A program made the translations under genes and the position numbers. A stretch of 64,000 nucleotides of DNA from Mycolicibacterium arenosum. GTDB lineage: Bacteria; Actinomycetota; Actinomycetes; Mycobacteriales; Mycobacteriaceae. Every line of letters begins with the position of its first letter. The stretch's first letter is position 1. The notes under the pieces are model-generated. The model searched no databases and was not told the DNA's origin. It was given only the letters and a program-made list of their open reading frames with translations. The DNA lies in the NCBI RefSeq assembly GCF_024320865.1, contig NZ_JANDBD010000003.1, positions 434,001 to 498,000 on the forward strand. The letters are read 5' to 3'. Shown here piece after piece: positions 16,018-24,831 of the stretch.

Positions 16018-16956
16018 GTGGCTGATTCGAATGTCCCCCGTCGCTCCGCTCGCCCCGACTTCCACCCCGACCTGCAGCGTGCGGCGCGCCTCAGCCCCCG
16101 CACGATGATCAACCCGAAGACGCTGCCGATGATCCGCGGCGCGCAGCGGCTGTTCAGCAGGCGGGTGCCGCCCGACATCGAGGTGCTGACACTGCCGTCC
16201 GGGGCCGGCGTCAGACTGCACCGTCCGGCGTTCGGCACCGGGCCGGGGCCCGCCGTGCTGTGGATCCACGGTGGCGGCTACCTCATCGGCACACCCGCTC
16301 AGGACGACGCCGCCTGCCGGGTGCTGGCCCGCGAGTTGGGCGCGACGGTGGCCGCGGTGCGCTACCGGCTCGCACCCGAATTCCCTTATCCCAGTTCGCT
16401 TGAGGACTGCTACTCCGTGCTCACCTGGCTGCACGGCCTGCCCGCCGTGGATCCCGAGCGCATCGCGATCGCAGGTGCCAGCGCGGGCGGCGGACTCGCG
16501 GCGGCGCTGGCGCTGCTCGCCCGTGACCGCGCCGAGGTGCCCGTCGCGTCGCAATTGCTGGTGTACCCGATGCTCGACGACAGGTCCAGCGACCGGGTCG
16601 GCGAGCACGATTCGAAGTTCCGGCTGTGGACCAGGTCCAGCAACAGGTACGGGTGGCGCAGCTACCTCGGCGACGCCGATCCGAACGTCGCGGTTCCCGC
16701 CAGGCGCCAGGACCTCAGCGGACTGCCGCAGGCCTGGATCGGCGTCGGCACGTTCGACCTCTTCCACGACGAGGACCTCGAGTACGCCGAGAGACTGCGG
16801 GCCGCGGGAGTGCCCTGCGACGTCGAGGTCGTCGAGGGCGCGTTCCACGGGTTCGACGGCATCGCCGCGAAAGCGCCTGTGTCACGGGCGTTCTTCGGCA
16901 GCCAGCTCGACTTCCTCCGACGGACGCTCACGCAGACGGAAACGGCGGGCGCCTGA
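16018..16956 (+). CDS. lipW: HSL-family esterase LipW
   Basis: Esterase of 312 residues in the hormone-sensitive-lipase family. The oxyanion motif HGGG is at 84-87, the nucleophile Ser155 in GASAGG, the acid in GTFDLFHDED and the base His in GAFHGFDG. No signal peptide is seen. It starts with GTG 20 nt after the GntR gene and could be read from the same message, although its function fits the lipid genes downstream. The position next to the Rv0216/fadE3 homologues corresponds to lipW (Rv0217c) in M. tuberculosis. HSL esterases hydrolyse short- to medium-chain acyl esters; the physiological substrate is unknown. Confidence 0.82.
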   Translation: MADSNVPRRSARPDFHPDLQRAARLSPRTMINPKTLPMIRGAQRLFSRRVPPDIEVLTLPSGAGVRLHRPAFGTGPGPAVLWIHGGGYLIGTPAQDDAACRVLARELGATVAAVRYRLAPEFPYPSSLEDCYSVLTWLHGLPAVDPERIAIAGASAGGGLAAALALLARDRAEVPVASQLLVYPMLDDRSSDRVGEHDSKFRLWTRSSNRYGWRSYLGDADPNVAVPARRQDLSGLPQAWIGVGTFDLFHDEDLEYAERLRAAGVPCDVEVVEGAFHGFDGIAAKAPVSRAFFGSQLDFLRRTLTQTETAGA

Positions 16957-16962
16957 GCTCGG

Positions 16963-16981
16963 GCCGCCTGCTGCAGGCGGC
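16963..16981. terminator. Hairpin between convergent lipW and amidohydrolase genes
   Basis: GCCGCCTGC-t-GCAGGCGGC gives 9-bp perfect arms around a single base, so the actual loop would open a few pairs. It lies 7 nt after the lipW stop and 11 nt from the amidohydrolase stop and probably terminates both. Confidence 0.55.
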
Positions 16982-16991
16982 TGGAAACCCC

Positions 16992-18299
16992 TCAGCCCTC
17001 TCGCTCGTACACGACCCTGCCCTCGACGACGGTGACGGCGACCATCTCGGCGTCGAGCTCGTGCAGCACGTCCTCGGGCGAACCCGCGAGCACACACAGG
17101 TTGGCGATCTCGCCTGCTGACACCGAACGGGGTGTCCGGGGATCCTCTGGCGAGCCGAAGAACCCCGTCAACGCGGTGCGCGCGGGGACGCCCTCGTCCG
17201 CGCCGAGCACCGCTCCGGTGGCGGTGCGGCGACGGACCGCGGCGCGCATCGCGGCCCACGGATCGGCGTCGCCGAACGGGAAATCCGTCGACATGACGAC
17301 CGGCACGTCGGCGGCGAGCAGCGAGGCGAACCGCCACAGCTGAGGCTGCTCATCGGCGGGCACGTCGAGCAGGTACTGGTCGCCGCGCTCGGCGACGAAG
17401 TTCGGCTGCGTCACCACCGTGACCCCCAGTCCGGCCAGGTCCGCGAGGCAGTCATCCGGCACCACGGCGGCGTGTTCGATGCGATCGCCGGGCCGGGTGC
17501 CCGCCGCGCGAAGCGCCGCCAGCGTCACGACCAGCTGCGCGGCCGTCACGCAGTGCACGGCGACGGTGCCGCCCGCCTCGTGCCTGCCGCCGATCCACCG
17601 CGCGAGCCCGTCGACGTCGAGACCGTCGTCGTGCAGGATCACCTTGCCGGGCGCAAGACAGTGCACGCGCTGTGCGAGTTCGCCGTGCTGGTGTGCCTCG
17701 GCGAACTTGACGACGTCGTCGAGCCCGAAGTCGGGAGTCGCATCGGTGACGCCCGTGACTCCGTACGACGCCAGCCTGCGGCCCACCGCCTCCAGCCCGG
17801 TTTCCCTGCGCTGCAGGCTGTTCGACCAGTTCGGGTCGGCGCTGCGCAACCTCCCGTCCGGGTGATCGGGCAAACCGACACGCTCCAGGCCCGGCGAGTT
17901 CAACGTCCACAGCACGCCGCTTCGGTGCTGCACGCGGACGGGCACCGCGGGTGACACCTCGTCGAGGGCGTGCCGATCGAGTGGGCCCGCCACCGCCTCG
18001 TGGTAGCCGATCGCCCGGATCCAGCCGTCCTCGCCGACGGTCGCCGTCGTCAGGGCCCGGCGCAGCGCGTCGCGGTCGGCGACCTCCCGCGGGCCCACCG
18101 GTACCGACGTGAGTGCCGCTGCGGCGGAGTGCATGTGGACGTGGTGGTCGTGCAGACCGGGGATGAGGGTGCGGTGCGCGGCGTCGAGCACCTGTTCGCC
18201 GGGTGCGGCGTCGAGGTGTGCCGCCACCTCACCGATGTCGTGGGCGACGCGAACGTCGACGACGGTGCCGTCCAGCAGGGTGGCGCGTTGGATCAACAC
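16992..18299 (-). CDS. YtcJ-like amidohydrolase (Amidohydro_3)
   Basis: Metal-dependent hydrolase of 435 residues. The N-terminal beta-sandwich leads into the metal site HDHHVHMH (about 50-57). Later ligands are likely in VAVHCVT and RIEHAAVV, and the final Asp in VVMSTDFPFGD, which is a complete amidohydrolase set. The C-terminal ANLCVLAGSPEDV segment is typical of the YtcJ/Amidohydro_3 group that hydrolyses N-acyl or cyclic amides. The GTG start overlaps the CoA-transferase stop by 7 bp, so the two are co-translated. The association with acyl-CoA enzymes suggests release or processing of an amide or ester-linked acid, but the substrate is unknown. Confidence 0.82.
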   Translation of the reverse strand: MLIQRATLLDGTVVDVRVAHDIGEVAAHLDAAPGEQVLDAAHRTLIPGLHDHHVHMHSAAAALTSVPVGPREVADRDALRRALTTATVGEDGWIRAIGYHEAVAGPLDRHALDEVSPAVPVRVQHRSGVLWTLNSPGLERVGLPDHPDGRLRSADPNWSNSLQRRETGLEAVGRRLASYGVTGVTDATPDFGLDDVVKFAEAHQHGELAQRVHCLAPGKVILHDDGLDVDGLARWIGGRHEAGGTVAVHCVTAAQLVVTLAALRAAGTRPGDRIEHAAVVPDDCLADLAGLGVTVVTQPNFVAERGDQYLLDVPADEQPQLWRFASLLAADVPVVMSTDFPFGDADPWAAMRAAVRRRTATGAVLGADEGVPARTALTGFFGSPEDPRTPRSVSAGEIANLCVLAGSPEDVLHELDAEMVAVTVVEGRVVYEREG

Positions 18300-19471
18300 G
18301 GTGTTCGAAGCCTCTCGTCGATGAGTCGGGCGATGTCGTGGTTGTGCTCACCGAGGACCGCGGCGGGGTTGGCCTGCGGTGGTCGTCGGGGAACCGTTGC
18401 GGGACAATCATTCTCGCTCTCCTCAAGTGGAAGCCCGGCGTACTCGGCGGCCACCCCGGCCAGCGTGACGTCGATCAGTTCCCCGCCGCCCGCGCGCAAC
18501 GACTCGACGACGCTGAGCGCGGCGTGCAGACCCGTCAGTGGATCGGCGACGGCATCGGCGCAGAACACCGGGACGCCGCCGGCGGTGCCGACGAGGCCGC
18601 CCGCGACCGCGGCGTCGTCACCGAACGCCACTCGGTTCGCGGGCTCGCCGACGGCCCCGTAGCCGGTGATGCGCAGCCAGACCCGGCCGGGACGTGCGGG
18701 CACGTCGTCCGGGCCCAGCCCGCGGTGGGCCATCGCGGCGGGCCGCGCCGACTGGAGTACCACGTCGGCGGCACCCAGTAGGTCGTGCAGCGCCCCTGTG
18801 TCGGCGAAATCGACCGCATACGAGAGCTTTCCGCTGTTCATCCAGTCGAAGAACGCGGCGTCACCGCGGCGGGTGCCGTCGGGCCGCTGCGGGCTCTCGA
18901 CCTTCACCACGGTGGCACCGGCACGACGCAGTAGCTGCCCGCACAGCGGACCCGCCCACATCGACGACATGTCGACGACGAGGAGGTCATCGGGTTCCGC
19001 GCGGTCGCCGAGCGCGGTCCGTTCGACCGCGGCCCCGCGATGTTCACCGAGTACCGCGGCGGGCAGTCCGAGCAGCCGGGCGCGCCCGACGACGTCGGCC
19101 GCCGAACGGGTGCGCGCCCACGTCTCGACCGCGGGCCAGGGATCGGCCGGGTCGGCCTCGACGAGGGCCGGGACAGCGTCGACGTCGTCGGGGCGCGACA
19201 GCGTCAGCGCACACCAGCCGTCGCGCGCGGAGAACAGTCGGGTGGCGCCGCCCGCGGAGACGCGCCCGCGCCGCGTCAGTCCCAGCAGGGCGGCGCGGCC
19301 GGCCAGCAGTTCCGCGGCGTCGACGGCCACCCCCGTGTATGCGCTGAACTGCTCGGCGGCGGCACGCGCACGGCTCAGGACGGCCGCGCGGGAGAAGTCG
19401 GCGGGTCCGTCGGGTTCGCCGGTGAGATGAGCGAGGCCGCTCGCGGCCCAGCCCCGCGCAGCAGCATCCAC
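18293..19471 (-). CDS. CaiB/BaiF family (family III) CoA-transferase
   Basis: Predicted formyl-CoA-transferase-type enzyme of 392 residues that moves CoA between acids. Characteristic segments are LLVVDMSSMWAGPLCGQLLRRAGATVVKVE and DAAFFDWMNSGKLS, and the catalytic Asp is probably in FGDDAAVAGGL. The N-terminal 170 residues are divergent, suggesting a tandem half-domain arrangement. The start is GTG 19471 behind a GGGGG Shine-Dalgarno, with the upstream frame rejected because it is antisense to the hydratase gene. It lies between the Rv0216-like hydratase and the amidohydrolase. As recalled, the corresponding M. tuberculosis interval (Rv0216-Rv0217c) has no such gene. Substrates are unknown. 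Confidence 0.82.
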   Translation of the reverse strand: MDAAARGWAASGLAHLTGEPDGPADFSRAAVLSRARAAAEQFSAYTGVAVDAAELLAGRAALLGLTRRGRVSAGGATRLFSARDGWCALTLSRPDDVDAVPALVEADPADPWPAVETWARTRSAADVVGRARLLGLPAAVLGEHRGAAVERTALGDRAEPDDLLVVDMSSMWAGPLCGQLLRRAGATVVKVESPQRPDGTRRGDAAFFDWMNSGKLSYAVDFADTGALHDLLGAADVVLQSARPAAMAHRGLGPDDVPARPGRVWLRITGYGAVGEPANRVAFGDDAAVAGGLVGTAGGVPVFCADAVADPLTGLHAALSVVESLRAGGGELIDVTLAGVAAEYAGLPLEESENDCPATVPRRPPQANPAAVLGEHNHDIARLIDERLRTPC

Positions 19472-19490
19472 CCCCCTATTGTGGCGGTCG

Positions 19491-20468
19491 CTAGAACTGC
19501 AGGGCGGAGAATCTCCAGTCCAGTACCTGGCGCGGCTCCTCGGCGGCGGCGAAGACCAGCGAGCGCAGGCGCAGCACACCTCCGCGGCCGGCGCCGAGCG
19601 GCGTGGCACCCTCCACGTGCACCTCGCTGTACAGAGTGTCGCCCTCGTGCACCGGACCGGTGTGGTCACACGACTCCCAGCCGAGGACAGTCACCAGATT
19701 CGGCAGCACCCTGGTGGCCTGCGCGAGCGCGAGGCCTATGGTGTGCCCGCCGTACACCAGTCGCTGCCCTCCTACGCGCGAATCATGATGCGTGGCGGCG
19801 ATGTTGAGGGTCAGGCGGGCCAGTTCGGGGGCGCTGCTGACGACGTCGGCGGTCGTGGCGATGACGGTGCCCTTGAGTTCGGGATCGAAGCGCGGGCCCG
19901 GCGCCCCCGCCCGGTAGGCGTCGGCGTCCCAGTCGCGGGTGGGGTCCGACGGTGCGGCCATGTCCGCGCCGACGGCGGCGAGGTCGTCGGCGTGCCCGGT
20001 GTCGGCGGCGGGGTCGCGCAGCGGCAGCATGGCGCACCGGTGGAAGTCGAGCACCAGTCGGCCCTGCTGATCGACGGTCGTCACCCGCAGCGCCGCCAGG
20101 CCGGTGGGTTTGCTCGAGTTCTGCTTCAGGCCAACCACTTCCGTCGTCGTACGCAGGGTGTCGCCGATGGCGGGGAAGCGATGGAACCGCAGCCCGCGGT
20201 AGAAGAGGTTGGCCTTCACGCGCTGCGTCACCAGCGTGCTCTGCCCGATCGCGACGTCGCACACCAGAGCCGGGTTGGCGAGGTGGGCACCCGTCACCGC
20301 GCGACTCAACTCCGCGTCCAGGGGCAGTCGGAGACGGTCGCCGAGAATGCTCTGGTGCACGGCGGCGGCGCCGGAGGTCAGCGTCATCGCCGGCGCGGTG
20401 TCGTACACCCGACCTACGCGCAGATCCTCGAAGTGGGGACCGCCGGGGATTTGGCCGTACAAAGTCAC
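19491..20468 (-). CDS. Double-hotdog MaoC-like hydratase (Rv0216-like)
   Basis: Protein of about 325 residues with two hotdog repeats, resembling M. tuberculosis Rv0216, whose structure shows a double-hotdog R-specific enoyl-CoA hydratase fold. The first repeat contains LTSGAAAVHQSILGD. The second holds NIAATHHDSRVGGQRLVYGG, where the His-Asp pair resembles but does not fully match the R-hydratase motif. Activity is therefore plausible but not assured. Start is GTG 20468 (VTLYGQIPGG); a TTG at 20462 or an ATG at 20519 is possible. It diverges from fadE3 across a short promoter with a repeated 10-mer and shares the pathway with FadE3, FadD4 and the crotonase. Confidence 0.82.
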   Translation of the reverse strand: MTLYGQIPGGPHFEDLRVGRVYDTAPAMTLTSGAAAVHQSILGDRLRLPLDAELSRAVTGAHLANPALVCDVAIGQSTLVTQRVKANLFYRGLRFHRFPAIGDTLRTTTEVVGLKQNSSKPTGLAALRVTTVDQQGRLVLDFHRCAMLPLRDPAADTGHADDLAAVGADMAAPSDPTRDWDADAYRAGAPGPRFDPELKGTVIATTADVVSSAPELARLTLNIAATHHDSRVGGQRLVYGGHTIGLALAQATRVLPNLVTVLGWESCDHTGPVHEGDTLYSEVHVEGATPLGAGRGGVLRLRSLVFAAAEEPRQVLDWRFSALQF

Positions 20469-20518
20469 AGGGTCACATGCTGGCAGTATCGCCGTGAGCG
20501 TGTCAATATGGCCGTACA
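20452..20518. repeat. Direct repeat TGGCCGTACA (two copies, 57 bp apart) in the hydratase/fadE3 promoter
   Basis: Exact 10-bp copies occur at 20452-20461 and 20509-20518. The first has flanks TT/AA around TTGGCCGTACAA and the second AT/AT around ATGGCCGTACAT, so each is weakly palindromic at its edges. The second ends 2 bp before the fadE3 ATG. They may be operators of the adjacent GntR regulator. Confidence 0.4.
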
Positions 20519-20520
20519 TT

Positions 20521-21672
20521 ATGAGACTCACCGACGAAGAAGTCATGCTGGTCGACACCGTCCGGTCGTTCATCGACCGCGACGTGAAACCGACCGTCCG
20601 CGACGTCGAGCACGCCAACACCTACCCCGAGGCGTGGATCGAGCAGATGAAGCACATCGGGATCTTCGGTCTCGCGGTTCCCGAGGAGTACGGCGGCTCC
20701 CCCGTGTCGACGGCCTGCTACGTGCACGTCACTCAGGAGTTGTCACGCGGGTGGATGAGCCTGGCCGGGGCGATGGGCGGGCACACCGTCGTCGCCAAGC
20801 TGCTGACCCTGTTCGGCACCGAGGAACAGAAGCGGCGCTACCTGCCGCTGCTGGCGACCGGTGAGGTGCGGGCCACGATGGCGCTGACCGAACCCGGTGG
20901 CGGCTCCGATCTGCAGAACATGACGACGACCGCCCACACCGACGGCGACGACCTGGTGCTGACCGGGGCGAAGACGTGGATCTCCAATGCGCGGCGGTCC
21001 GGACTGATCGCGCTGCTGTGCAAGACCGATCCGCACGCCGAGCCGCGGCACCGGGGCATCTCGGTGGTGCTGGTGGACAACCCCACACCGGGGCTGACGG
21101 TGTCCCGCGACTTGCCCAAGCTCGGCTACAAGGGCGTCGAGAGCTGCGAGCTGTCCTTCGACGACTGCCGCGTGCCCGCCTCCGCGGTGCTCGGCGGCGT
21201 GCCGGGCAAGGGCTTCGGCCACATGATGAAAGGCCTTGAGACGGGCCGCATTCAGGTGGCGTCACGCGCGCTGGGCGTGGCGTCGGCCGCGCTCGAGGAC
21301 GCGCTGGCCTACGCACAGTACCGCGAGAGCTTCGGCCAACCGATCTGGAAGCATCAGGCCATCGGGCACTACCTCGCCGACATGGCGACCAAGCTGACCG
21401 CGGCGCGGCAGCTCACGCTGCACGCCGCCGAGAAGTACGACAGCGGCGAACGCGCCGACATGGAAGCGGGCATGGCCAAGCTGTTCGCCTCCGAGATCGC
21501 GATGGAGATCGCGCTCAACGCCGTCCGGATCCACGGCGGGTACGGCTACTCCACCGAGTACGACGTCGAACGCTACTTCCGTGACGCGCCTCTGATGATC
21601 GTCGGCGAGGGCACCAACGAGATCCAGCGCAACGTCATCGCCGCTCAGTTGGTGGCGCGCGGCGGGATCTGA
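20521..21672 (+). CDS. fadE3: Acyl-CoA dehydrogenase FadE3
   Basis: Acyl-CoA dehydrogenase of 383 residues catalysing alpha,beta-desaturation with FAD. Signatures include MALTEPGGGSDLQNM (flavin/substrate loop), the TGAKTWISN region and the C-terminal VGEGTNEIQRNVIAAQL. The Glu in GEGTNE is the canonical catalytic base, unlike the two-domain FadE near 5.3 kb. ATG 20521 is chosen; a GTG at 20494 would add nine residues. Synteny next to the Rv0216-like and fadD4 genes matches fadE3 (Rv0215c). It is followed after 3 nt by a GntR gene, so the operon encodes its own probable regulator. Confidence 0.9.
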   Translation: MRLTDEEVMLVDTVRSFIDRDVKPTVRDVEHANTYPEAWIEQMKHIGIFGLAVPEEYGGSPVSTACYVHVTQELSRGWMSLAGAMGGHTVVAKLLTLFGTEEQKRRYLPLLATGEVRATMALTEPGGGSDLQNMTTTAHTDGDDLVLTGAKTWISNARRSGLIALLCKTDPHAEPRHRGISVVLVDNPTPGLTVSRDLPKLGYKGVESCELSFDDCRVPASAVLGGVPGKGFGHMMKGLETGRIQVASRALGVASAALEDALAYAQYRESFGQPIWKHQAIGHYLADMATKLTAARQLTLHAAEKYDSGERADMEAGMAKLFASEIAMEIALNAVRIHGGYGYSTEYDVERYFRDAPLMIVGEGTNEIQRNVIAAQLVARGGI

Positions 21673-21675
21673 CTC

Positions 21676-22410
21676 GTGCGAGCTGCTCCCGCGTATCAGA
21701 CGCTGTCGCAACGACTTCGCGAGGAGATCGCGGCGGGGACCTACCGCGAGGGTGCCCGGCTGCCCACCGAATCCGAACTCGTCGCCGAGCACGGGGTGTC
21801 CCGCCAGACCGTGCGACGAGCGTTTCAGGATCTCGTCGCCGAGGGCGTCGTCTACCGGGTGCCCGGCCGCGGCACCTACGCCACCGAGTCGGGCCGCCGC
21901 TATCTGCGCCAGCTCGGTTCGATCGAGGACCTGATGAGCCTGTCCGACGACACCTCGATGGAGGTGCTCGCCGGGCTGCAGCGCCGCGTCGACGTGGACG
22001 CGGCGGCCCGGCTGCGCCTCGACGACGACGTGGTGTTCACCGTGACGTTCCGGCGGCTGCACTCCCGTGTGCCGTTCGTCGTCACGCGGGTGCATCTGCC
22101 CGAGCCCGTCGCGCAGTCGGTCGTCGACTCCGCCGACTTGCGCACCGGCGCCGTCAGCACCACCACCGTGATCGCGCTGCTCGAGCCGCACCTCGGCACA
22201 CCCATCACCGAAGCGGCGCAGTCGATCACCGTCGCGCCCGCCGACGACGAGGTGGCCGGCGGTGTCGGTTGCGCGGCGGGCCACCCGATGCTGCGAGTCG
22301 ACCGGCTCTACTCCGACGCCACCGGCACTCCGGTCGAACTGGCCGTCAGCCACTTCCTGCCCGAGCAGTACACCTACCGCGTCACCTTGCGGCGTTCTGG
22401 CCTCCGGTGA
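21676..22410 (+). CDS. GntR/HutC-family regulator (UTRA) linked to fadE3
   Basis: Regulator of 244 residues. The wHTH spans about 10-65 (LPTESELVAEHGVSRQTVRRAFQDL, then PGRGTYATE) and the UTRA domain about 85-235. It starts with GTG 3 nt after fadE3, so it is co-transcribed. Its 3' end overlaps the convergent crotonase gene by 29 bp. It is a paralogue, not a duplicate, of the phosphonate GntR. It may control the hydratase/fadE3 divergent promoter and the fadD4-crotonase operon in response to an acyl-CoA or acid; this is inferred from location. Confidence 0.8.
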   Translation: MRAAPAYQTLSQRLREEIAAGTYREGARLPTESELVAEHGVSRQTVRRAFQDLVAEGVVYRVPGRGTYATESGRRYLRQLGSIEDLMSLSDDTSMEVLAGLQRRVDVDAAARLRLDDDVVFTVTFRRLHSRVPFVVTRVHLPEPVAQSVVDSADLRTGAVSTTTVIALLEPHLGTPITEAAQSITVAPADDEVAGGVGCAAGHPMLRVDRLYSDATGTPVELAVSHFLPEQYTYRVTLRRSGLR

Positions 22411-23293
22411 TTTCGGCAAGGGCGTCGACGAGGCCCCAGTCCAGGGCGGTCACGGGGTCGATGAACTCCCCGGACAGCACCAGGTAGGCGGTGCGCCAAC
22501 GGCCGATGCGACGGGTGATGCTCACGGTGCCGCCGGCGCCGGGAATCAACCCCAGCTCGAGCTCCGGAAGGCCGAGCGTCGAATCGGGTGCGCACGTGAC
22601 GTGCCCGCAGAACGCGGCCATCTCGAGCCCGCTGCCGAGAACCTGACCGTGGATCTCGGCGCGACACCGCGGACCGAGCCGGGTGGTGAGCGCGTCGAGG
22701 GCGAGTGCCGGGCTGTGCCGGGTGCGGGCCAGATGCGCGCTCGCCGGGTCCGCGAAGGAGCCGAACTCGGCGAGATCGCCTCCGCTGCAGAAGGACGGCC
22801 CGTTGCCGCCGAGTACGACCTCGGTCACCGACGGGTCGACGAGCGCCACCTCGAGTGCCTCGAGCAGGGCGGCGCGCGCATCGGTGGAGAAGGCGTTGTG
22901 CCGCGTCGGCCGGTTGAAGTTCACCAGCAGCACGTCGTCCACCCGGTCGGCGACGACCGGGTCCGGCAGCGCAGGAACCGTTTTCGGGCCGCGCTCGGCC
23001 AGCCAGCGGGCGAACTCGGGGCCGGACTGCAGCGTGGAGTACGCGAGCGACTCGGTGATGACGCCGCCGAAGGCCGGTGCGGCGACGTCCACCGCTCGCA
23101 GGACGTCGTCGCACACCGCCGCGGCCTGCGGCCAGCGCAGGCACCGCTCGGTCAGCACCGCGAGCGCGTCGGCCACGGACGGCACCATCACCGCCCGGCG
23201 ATCCGCGATCGGCTCCTCGGTGAGCGTGAAAGTCGCCTCGTCGGAGGGGGTTCCGGTTCCCACCAGCACTCCCCCGGCGAGTTCGACCGTCAC
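22382..23293 (-). CDS. Crotonase-fold enoyl-CoA hydratase/isomerase with long N-terminal extension
   Basis: Crotonase-superfamily protein of 303 residues. The crotonase core begins near residue 115 (LLVNFNRPTRHNAF) and contains GPSFCSGGDLAEFG, AEIHGQVLGSGLEMA and LPELELGLIPGAGGT. These supply the oxyanion hole and probable catalytic Glu residues. The first 110 residues have no crotonase features and may be a separate small domain. The start is GTG 23293, coupled by GTGA overlap to the fadD4 stop. With FadD4, FadE3 and the hotdog hydratase it provides activation, desaturation and hydration steps of a beta-oxidation-like route. The M. tuberculosis region holds echA1 nearby, but orthology is not certain. 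Confidence 0.8.
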   Translation of the reverse strand: MTVELAGGVLVGTGTPSDEATFTLTEEPIADRRAVMVPSVADALAVLTERCLRWPQAAAVCDDVLRAVDVAAPAFGGVITESLAYSTLQSGPEFARWLAERGPKTVPALPDPVVADRVDDVLLVNFNRPTRHNAFSTDARAALLEALEVALVDPSVTEVVLGGNGPSFCSGGDLAEFGSFADPASAHLARTRHSPALALDALTTRLGPRCRAEIHGQVLGSGLEMAAFCGHVTCAPDSTLGLPELELGLIPGAGGTVSITRRIGRWRTAYLVLSGEFIDPVTALDWGLVDALAEITGGQNAAR

Positions 23294-24810
23294 GAGTACT
23301 TCTCGATGAGCCCCTGCTTGTAGAGCTTGCCGGTGTCGGTGCGCGGCAACTCGGCCTCGAACGAGATCGACCGCGGACACTTGTAATGCGCTAGACGGTC
23401 TCGCAGCCAGGCCTGCAACTCCTCCCCGAACGCCTCGGTCGCGTCGGCCGGGTCGACGGTCTGGACCACGCCCTTCACCCGCTGGCCCATCTCGTCGTCG
23501 GGGATGCCGAACACGGCGGCGTCCATCACCTTGGGATGCGTCACCAACAGGTTCTCCGCCTCCTGCGGGTAGATGTTCACCCCACCGGAGATGATCATGT
23601 GGTGACGCCGGTCGGTGAGGTAGAGATAGCCCTCCTCGTCGACGTAGCCGATGTCCCCCACCGTCTTCCAGCCGCGCTCATCGCGTGACGACGCCGTCTT
23701 ACCGGGATCGTTGAGGTACTCGAAGTCCATGCCGCCTTCGAAGAAGATCTCGCCCGCCTCACCCGGTGGCAACTCGTTGCCGTCCTCGTCGAGGATGTGG
23801 ATGGCCCCCGCCATCGGCTTGCCGACCGAACCGGGGTGGTTCAACCAGTCCTCGGCCACGATCAGCGTCGAACCGATCGCCTCGGAGGAGGCGTAGTACT
23901 CGTCGACGATCGGACCCCACCAGTCGATCATCTGCTTCTTGATCTCCACAGGGCACGGCGCCGCCGCGTGCATGACTCGCTCCAGACTGGAGACGTCGTA
24001 CGAATTGCGCACGCTCTCAGGGAGTTTCAGCATCCGGGTGAACATCACCGGGACGAACTGGCCGTGCGTGACGCGATGCTTCTGGATCGCGTCCAGCGCG
24101 CCCTCGGCGTCGAACTTCTCCAGCACCACGGTCGTGATGCCACCGGCCTGCGTCTGCATCGACCACACCGAGGGCGCCGTGTGATAGAGCGGCGCGGGGC
24201 TCAGGTAGACCGTGTCGGGATGCATCCAGAACCCGACCAGGGCGGCCATCAGGCCGGGCCACTCCGACGGCGGTACGTGCGGCAGGTCGCGCTTGATGCC
24301 CTTCGGGCGGCCGGTGGTTCCCGACGAGTACTGCAGCAGATCACCCTCGATCTCGTCGGCGATCGGGGTATCGGGTTGATCCGCAACGCATTCCGGGTAC
24401 CGCTGCCAGCCATCGAGGTCGCCGTCGGCGATCAGCAGCAGACCCGGCAGCCCGCCGGGCAGCTCGGCGGCCAGGCCCGCGAGGGTCTCGGTGAGGGCGG
24501 CCGAGCCGATGATGGCCTTGGCCGCGCTGTTGTCGATGATGTACGCGGCTTCCGCCGCCGTCAGGTGGGTGTTGATCGGGACGTAGTACAGCCCGGCCCG
24601 TCGCGCCGCCCACATGACGGCGTGCATGTGGTGGTTGTTCTCCATCAGGATCGCGACGGCGTCACCCTCGACCAGACCCGCATCCCGGAACAGGTGCGCA
24701 AGCTGATTGGCCCTGGCCTCCAACTCGCCGAACGTGACCACCGTCCCGGACGGATACATGATGACGGCGGGCTTGTCGGGGGTGGCAACGGCGGTGTCGC
24801 GGATCTGCAT
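23290..24810 (-). CDS. fadD4: Acyl-CoA ligase FadD4
   Basis: AMP-forming acyl-CoA synthetase of 506 residues. Motifs are YSSGTTGRPKGIKR (about 166-179), DEYYASSEAIGS, WKTVGDIGYVDEEGYLYLTDR, HHMIISGGVNIYPQEAE and LPRTDTGKLYKQ with the catalytic Lys. The N terminus and the GLYYVPINTHLTAAEAAYI segment match recalled FadD4 (Rv0214). The ATG at 24810 follows a promoter-like region with a palindromic operator. The crotonase gene is translationally coupled downstream. It probably activates the acid that FadE3 and the crotonase process. The substrate is unknown. Confidence 0.88.
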   Translation of the reverse strand: MQIRDTAVATPDKPAVIMYPSGTVVTFGELEARANQLAHLFRDAGLVEGDAVAILMENNHHMHAVMWAARRAGLYYVPINTHLTAAEAAYIIDNSAAKAIIGSAALTETLAGLAAELPGGLPGLLLIADGDLDGWQRYPECVADQPDTPIADEIEGDLLQYSSGTTGRPKGIKRDLPHVPPSEWPGLMAALVGFWMHPDTVYLSPAPLYHTAPSVWSMQTQAGGITTVVLEKFDAEGALDAIQKHRVTHGQFVPVMFTRMLKLPESVRNSYDVSSLERVMHAAAPCPVEIKKQMIDWWGPIVDEYYASSEAIGSTLIVAEDWLNHPGSVGKPMAGAIHILDEDGNELPPGEAGEIFFEGGMDFEYLNDPGKTASSRDERGWKTVGDIGYVDEEGYLYLTDRRHHMIISGGVNIYPQEAENLLVTHPKVMDAAVFGIPDDEMGQRVKGVVQTVDPADATEAFGEELQAWLRDRLAHYKCPRSISFEAELPRTDTGKLYKQGLIEKYS

Positions 24811-24831
24811 GAGCAGACTCTACAAAACCGA

